In this document: piece after piece, positions 57,838-64,000 of the stretch
Numbering within the stretch: position 1 is the first letter of the stretch
How the letters are laid out: the number at the start of each line of letters is the position of its first letter
Source: Apodospora peruviana
Lineage: Eukaryota; Ascomycota; Sordariomycetes; Sordariales; Lasiosphaeriaceae
Direction: 5' to 3'
DNA: 64,000 nt
Assembly: GCA_033439685.1 (NCBI GenBank)
Contig: JAUEDM010000002.1
Location: 5,084,001-5,148,000, forward strand
The notes under the pieces: model-generated
The model's input: the letters and a program-made list of their open reading frames with translations, nothing else
Database searches by the model: none
Told to the model about the DNA's origin: nothing
Translations under genes and position numbers: made by a program

Positions 57838-57868
57838 CCTAGGTATCTCCTACCCTAGGTATCTCCTG
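57838..57868. repeat. Short direct repeat CCTAGGTATCTCCT
   Basis: Two tandem copies of a 17-bp unit containing the TAGGTA core found across the intergenic space. Confidence 0.8.
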
Positions 57869-60800
57869 CCCTTTGACCATGAGGTTGACATGCGGCGGAC
57901 GTTCACGGGTGCTTCCCGCAGTTGAGCACGTCCAGAACGCGACTGCCCGGCCGAAAGATCGGTCAATGCCTTGTGTGCCCGCAGCGCAGGAAGGAGCTGT
58001 GGAACATTGGCCCGCCGAACCAAGGATTACCTCCGCCGTCCTTTCCCGGATGACAATCAAGTCGCCAAATCTCCGACCCGGTCTTTGCTCCCACCCTCCG
58101 CGAATGGCAGTTACGTCGAAGAACTCAACGTCCAATGCTGTTGTCAATAAATCCTCCTCCTACCTTAGGTATCCAGCCGGGCGAGACCAACTCCTTCACA
58201 TGAGCTAGCATATACGTGATTGCCTAAGTACCACCGGACGATAGAAGTGGAAGGAGTTATTGTTGGCTCGCAACATGACGGAGCCACTGTCTCGAGCTGA
58301 TGCCAGCATCCGGCTTCGGATAGTACAGAATACACCCAAGATTCCCGTATTCAGCACGACGGTATGAGAGTGGGAGATTCGGCACAGACAATCAGGTGTC
58401 GTAGGGTTTCCCGTTCTGCAAGATGAATACAAACAGATGGATGTTTGTGTATACAGAGTCCGGACAGCTGACGCCATGATGCACATTAAGAGTCCCTACC
58501 TGGAGTCAAAGTCTGACTTTGCGCCGTTCAGTGTACCCGGTTTCGTTGTGAACCTGGTTCTTTCAAAAGGCATCTCAGACAGCAAACAGCGACAGATGCT
58601 ACAGATGAGAAACTGAGACAGAGAAATAAGATCATGCCATCATCGTACTTGCCGTAATACATGCTAGTGTCACTTGGTTACCTACCGGTCAACATGAATG
58701 TCCGGTTTCTTGGCATCAAGGAACAGAAATGACAGCCTCCAACACGATCTTCGATTGTTGGTTGATAGAGTACGAGGAAGGGGCCAAACGTCGAGACAGT
58801 GCCCCGGCGGTTGATTTATTCTGTGTCCCTTCCAGAACGAGTTGGTACTTCAGAAGTCTTGCGATTTCCCAGTTTCTGCATTTCCGAGTGTCCCCTTCCC
58901 ATTCTCTCCAACATCAACATGTGGTGACTGCCATCACAGGCGCGGAAGGATGTTAGCCAGGAAAGAAATAAAGGGCAAGAGATGGAGCAAGCGCGGTGAG
59001 ATATGTGAAGAGCTGCAACCTCGAGGCCTGATGACCTCCTGAAGGGAAGACGTGAATCCCAGTATTCTTCGCTTCACGGTATAGTTTATGTTACCGTCGC
59101 CCACATATTGCTCCCTTCAATTTTCCTTCTCTCCGTCAATTTTTCACATGCAATCCAGATTCAACTTGGTCGGCAACCTGCCAGACCACTGGCGTTTATT
59201 AAGCCCAGCATCCAATAACCAACCTCGACCTGGGAACCATCTCCGACTCCATTCCCTTCTTTCACAACCCTCTCATCATCCAATCTTCTGCCGTGTCATC
59301 ATTTCCATTCAGGTAGACCGGACCAGTCAACATTGAGATTACCAAGCCGTTCTCAATGGTAGTAAATACGTTCAATTGTGGTATGATGCAGAATGAAGTA
59401 CTATCGCTTTTGCTCTGACCGGCTGAGAGATTGGCAAGCTGTGGAATATCAATACTCTGCGAACGTCCGAATGTGTATTCCGTGCAGAAATGTAAGACAA
59501 AGAATGTCCCTTGTTTTAGAAGCTTCAGTACTCACGAAGTGTAACAGAGCACCTGGTGTTATGATATACAATACTGGTGCTGCATGATCTGATGGCGGTG
59601 CAAAAGCACGTGTCTAGGTACCTATGCATCCGACCATAGAGGCTGATTTTAGTTGGGAATCCTAAATGGGCGTTCAGGGAGTCATGCATCAATCTCTTAC
59701 AAGACAACAGTCATAGAGCATGCGTATTATCCATTGGTCAAGTTCATCATGAGAGTGAAATGTGACACGCGAATGGTTGGAAAGCGCATCTGTCTACCTC
59801 GGCACAAAGACAAACAAAGGAAGCAAGCGTTGTGGCCAGCCTATCTGCTACCTTCTTCACGGAAACCCATTTTAAGGCGCCAGGAACATAGTAGCACTGC
59901 GTAGTAGCTCCAAGTATAGCACCGCGCATGATTTTAACTTAGTGTCAGCGGTGGACAATGCCTTGTCTAGCTTAAGTGTCTCCCCGTCGTCAAATCGAGG
60001 AGAACCCACTAGAATAATCTCCCTAAATGGGTACGACAACTTGTACCTCGGGGCTTCCTCCTACTAGACATCCACAACAACAAAACAAGACACTCCCTAA
60101 GTACTATGCTCGGAGGATAAACTCGTCATCCGTGCCCCTATTCCGTCGAGATAAGACGGCGCCACCCGCAAAGGGATATCCCGCCGTGCTTCCCTATACC
60201 AGGTCTACTTCCTCACGCAACACATAAGCAGTCAAGATATACCTATCTTATCTAATAACTGCAACCTCACCTCGCGCATCGGAGAGATAGCTTGTCCGAA
60301 ACACATCCTTCTCGAACCTGCACCACCGCTCAAGTAGGAAGGTATCGAGCCTATCTAACCCGCCCAAACCATAACGAAACATTGTCTGGGCCGGCTTCGA
60401 CGGCATTCACAAGCCTTAACGTGTAAAGAGGCATGGGGGATCAGCGGATCATGAACGGCGATAAGGTTAATAATAGGCTACTCATCCTCCTCGCCCTCCT
60501 CCTGTTGCTGCTGCAGCTGCCAAAGTTAAGTTGATCACTTAGCAAGGGCCTTGGCTCTACCAAGACTATTATGAGCAAAAGAACTTCTTGATTCCACATG
60601 CTGTTGCTTCAAAGAGGATTGATCAGAATTGATGTAAAGCGCATCATGGCGTGCAGCGTGCCATCGTACATACGGTAGTCTCCGTACATCCCGCATCGAT
60701 CACACAAGCATACTTACGTTACATGATTGCAGCCAACATACATAACATATAGCGTACATACATAGATCAACAGGCCCAACGAGTTTCCAGAGCGAGTGAG

Positions 60801-62599
60801 TAAGCAATGACTTAAATATGGACGTGATATGGGTACATACATGGCCGCACATCCGTTCCGGTGCGGTTTGCCGTCACTATCCACTATTGGCCGTCGGCGA
60901 ATCTGAACAGGCATTACACCTGATTGGTCCTCCGTGGCGTGTAAGCGCAATTCTTGCCTGTAATGGCAAGGCACAGAGGTTGCGGCCCGCCAGCACAGAA
61001 CGCACATCCATCTGACCTTTGACCTGGGCCTTTGCACACAGGAAAGTGGCGTATGGTCTTTTTGGTCTTCCTGCGTGGCGAGGAATCGTTCCAACTTTCT
61101 TTACCTCCCTATTACTCCGTAGATGGGGTTGAGGGAGGGGGAAAAGGTGGCTGATGGGTCGGAGACCTGCCGGTAGCTATGGCACCCATTTTCTATACCC
61201 CCTTTTTCTTCGAACCAGTTCCGCGAGTTGGCCCAGCTAGGTATACCTACCTATTGGTTTGAGGAGCAGGCCAGTATGGCTGACCACTGCTCGAATGAAT
61301 GTTTGTGGCAATCACCGACCGGCCAAGGCGGGGGAGGTGGAGGAGGCCTTGTGCTGCCCCGGGCCGAGGGACTTCACCTGGGGCATACATTTTGGTCAGT
61401 TCACCTAATGATACCTATCATGGAAGTCGGTAGGTGTGGCAGACACAAGCGCGCTCTCTCCTCTCTCCTATCTGCCTATCCGTAACACCTCTCACTCGAC
61501 CCTTTTCCCATCCACACATATCCCATTCCGCGATGGTTGGTCCCAAGGTTGCCATTCGGCTTGGTATTCTCGCTTGGTTCTTCATGCGTGGAGCTGACAC
61601 ATTCTCGTTAAGAATTGGAAGTGTCCTGGGAGATGAAGCCAATAAAGGGTTAACAAATCCATGGATCCGGCAATGTCGGTCGTGCTCAACTCGCCTTTGT
61701 CAAGCCCCCGTGGAAGAAGGTGAGTGGTGGGGGCCGAGTTCGAAGATAGAAGAGCTGCTGTGAGTGGTTGGAACTGTTCACAACCTTCAGCCCAACGGAG
61801 ATTCGAACCTGGAAGTGGCAACCTACACGAAAAGCCACCAATACCTGCAAGTCATCGCGCCGCTCACACCCTCAACCACAGGACTTTCTCTGGACATATT
61901 CATGATCCGCACACCGAATACGCGCAAAGTCTACGGACACTGTGTGAGATCGAGCTTGCTGCAAAAGTGTTGCAAGGTGCTGCAGCGTTCGTTCGCTAAT
62001 GCAGGAATCCCATAGCTCCATGATGGAACGATAAAGGTGCGTATCGTAACAAAAAATGACTTCTCTAAAAGGGCAAGCTACTACGGAGAGGGAAGGCCCG
62101 GTTGGGGTCCAAAAGCGCAAGCATGTCCCAAACTCCAAGATCTGTGGAAGAGGGAGGGCAGAGGCGTGATAACTGCGCGGGATAAGTGCCATCTGCCAAG
62201 GCCGGGGCCCAACCCGGATCTCCTCTCCATGGGGAAGGCAGAGGCGGGAATGCGCGGCGGCATCCCGCAATTTGGAGATGAAGGTGGATTGTCGCGTGGA
62301 GAGGTGTGGTTGCCAAATACGGATTACCTGCGTGGAAAATAACTTGATATGCCTCGCACCACACCTTCCTGGATAGGTCAAGAAAGGTGGAAAGATTGGC
62401 AGATGTGAACATCTGGAGTCTTCCTGTTCGACCAACGGAACACCGAGTTTGGCGAGCGAGACTGTTGAAATGCAAGGTCGGTCTTCAGGAAGCAAGATTC
62501 CAGGTCGACTTATTGGTGATGAGATAGTAGTGTGCTACCAACGGATAGGCACGACGGCGATCCATTTGACTATAATTACTGAATACACTGCAAGACAGG

Positions 62600-62632
62600 A
62601 TGAGGAGGAGGAGGAAGAGGAGGAGGAGGAGA
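62600..62632. repeat. GAG-rich tract
   Basis: Imperfect GAG/GGA trinucleotide tract. Confidence 0.85.
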
Positions 62633-63903
62633 TGCTCATGTATTTGTAGGTTACACATGGGAAACTGGCAAAGACGGTGTGAAGTTTATTTCGCCAGCCA
62701 ATGCCGTGGTTCGTCGAAGGGACAGTCGTACGAGCGGCCCTGCAGCCACGGGCAGGCGCCGACCTGATTGGACAGAGGATGGAATCAAGCTGGTCGTTTC
62801 AACGGCCAGCGTTTCCACCCGTCTTATGGTTGTACAGTACAAGTACCAAAGGGCAAGGGCAAATCAACAAGGCAGGCACGGGAAAGGAAAGAGCAGGCCG
62901 CACCCAGGTCCCAGACCGGTAATAAGAGAACCTGGAGTACTATTGCCTGATGTTCAGTGGTACGGAACCAGCCAGCCAGTCCGCGTCCAGCGGGATAATC
63001 CGGGGCCCCGCTGGCCAACGAAGCGAAGCGACTTCCCCAGCAAATGCCAGGCGAGTGTTTACGCGCCCGTCAAACAAAACTGTGGGCGCTTGCCATTGGC
63101 CAGTGCCACAAGCAAACAGCGCCCTGGTCCTCCCGAAGTGACCTTAACGTGGTCGATCATAGGCAGATCATGGTCTTCACTTGGCCTGGCATGGCTGCCT
63201 CAATGGCCCATTCCGCTCTTTCGTTGCCTGTGATTGGCTCTGCACCCTGGCCACTGACCGACGCGCCGGCCTGGTCCCAGAGCGCTGCAAAGACGCCCGA
63301 CCTCAATGAGCGCGGCAGCAAGACGTCCAGCCAGAGCTTGTTGCCTGTCTTGCCAAAGCCGGCGCAGTCCTACGCAGCGCCCAGCTTCCCAGGCTGAGAG
63401 ACAGAGAGAAACAACTGGCGAGCGACGCTCCAAATCCCGGCTGGAAGGAATGACGAACGGCAGCTGGGCCAGTGCGCCAATACGGCTATTCTTGTCATAC
63501 CGTAATTCCAGCCGATGACCTATTCGTGTCGTTGTCTTGAATGCGCGCGCGAAAATAGCCATGTCGTCGACAGGAGAGAGCCGTGGGCGCCTGGTTATAT
63601 TCAAGCTCATGGCCCCTCAACCGTAGGTGTGAGGTTTTCTAGATTTTCCATCTGTTCCGGTTGCGACTTTTCCGTCAGTTTTAGTGCTTTCTTTTTGTTG
63701 TGGGTTTACAACTCCCTGGCGGAGAGCGTGTTCGACCATCGATTTGGCCCCCCCCCTCCTCGTCAGAACTTTGTCCGCATCTCGTACTGTGCAGACAGCA
63801 GCCATCTCACTCCGAGGATACTGTTGTAATATCAGTGGGGGAACACAGGACCAACGACATAACACCCGCACCCTTTTTTCATATACACGTATTATACTGT
63901 TCT

Positions 63904-64000
63904 ATGCCCAGGTGGCTCTGGTCTTCGCTTCTCATCCTTTTCGCCCCCGACTTTTTCAGTTATAACTCCAGCAACACGGCGAACCCAGCTTCTCGGGACA
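63904..64000 (+). CDS. Possible start of a secreted protein (cut by window end)
   Basis: An ATG at 63904 opens a frame that runs to the window edge and reads MPRWLWSSLLILFAPDFFSY followed by Asn/Ser residues, a plausible signal peptide. Only 32 codons are visible, so this could equally be untranslated leader. Confidence 0.2.
   Translation, partial: MPRWLWSSLLILFAPDFFSYNSSNTANPASRD

Larger units (their letters stand above)
57511..64000. other. Long region without a supported gene
   Basis: About 6.5 kb. It holds the promoter of the secreted protein gene, a 17-bp direct repeat (CCTAGGTATCTCCT) at 57838-57868, a GAG-rich tract near 62600-62632 and scattered ACCTAGGT-type motifs (near 58165, 59615, 61240). 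Several frames of 60-130 codons exist, but none shows splice-consistent extension or family resemblance. Confidence 0.5.

Noticed and set aside
61532..61763. 76-codon frame starting MVGPKVAIRLGILAWFFMRG
   Set aside because: Hydrophobic start but no coherent protein afterwards and no supporting signals.
61785..61815. ATTCGAACCTGG / CAGGTTCGAAT, resembling a tRNA T loop
   Set aside because: Neither strand gives a T stem of more than two or three pairs, and no A box lies at the right distance.
62515..62580. GTGATGA ... CTGA pair
   Set aside because: Flanking sequences do not pair and no guide was recognised.

Overview
The window is genomic DNA from a filamentous ascomycete (Pezizomycotina, most likely a Sordariomycete). 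The reasons are that the protein-coding genes carry short introns (mostly 53-87 nt) with GT-AG ends and CTAAC/CTGAC branch sites, the proteins are of typical fungal types, and the intergenic spaces are long and C/T-rich. The exact genus cannot be told from the sequence alone. No transposon ORFs, CRISPR arrays or bacterial-type operons were seen.

Layout. 1-14.5 kb: housekeeping genes. These are SAC3 (mRNA export, minus, cut by the window start), a METTL2/TRM140-type tRNA m3C methyltransferase (minus) whose single intron holds a box C/D snoRNA, COQ10 (plus), a coiled-coil protein with a C-terminal ubiquitin-like domain (minus), and EMC2 (minus). 15.2-18.7 kb: the AP-3 delta adaptin (plus), whose start codon appears to be split by an intron. 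18.9-19.0 kb: an intron-containing tRNA-Thr(AGT) or tRNA-derived locus. 19.5-21.3 kb and 34.1-35.8 kb: two paralogous single-pass membrane proteins with Cys-rich ectodomains. 24.2-25.6 kb: a secreted GH43 glycosidase. 26.8-28.5 kb: CBF5 (H/ACA pseudouridine synthase). 29.8-31.1 kb and 32.5-33.5 kb: low-complexity, orphan-like reading frames. 40.6-52.2 kb: two paralogous N-terminal amidases (NTA1 family) with very long disordered tails. The first lacks the catalytic cysteine. 56.5-57.5 kb: a three-exon secreted Cys-containing protein. 57.5-64 kb: no gene I can support, except a possible signal-peptide start at the very end.

Functional themes. Several genes act in RNA handling: SAC3, the TRM140-like enzyme, CBF5, the snoRNA, and a tRNA-Thr with C32, the base this enzyme family modifies. 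I regard this as housekeeping co-occurrence rather than a cluster. The most unusual items are the NTA1 pair (a predicted pseudo-amidase beside an intact one, with shared short motifs in their tails), the snR60/U80-type snoRNA inside the tRNA methyltransferase gene, and the split start codon of AP-3 delta. All exon boundaries were derived by eye from splice signals, reading-frame phase and protein family knowledge. No search was run.
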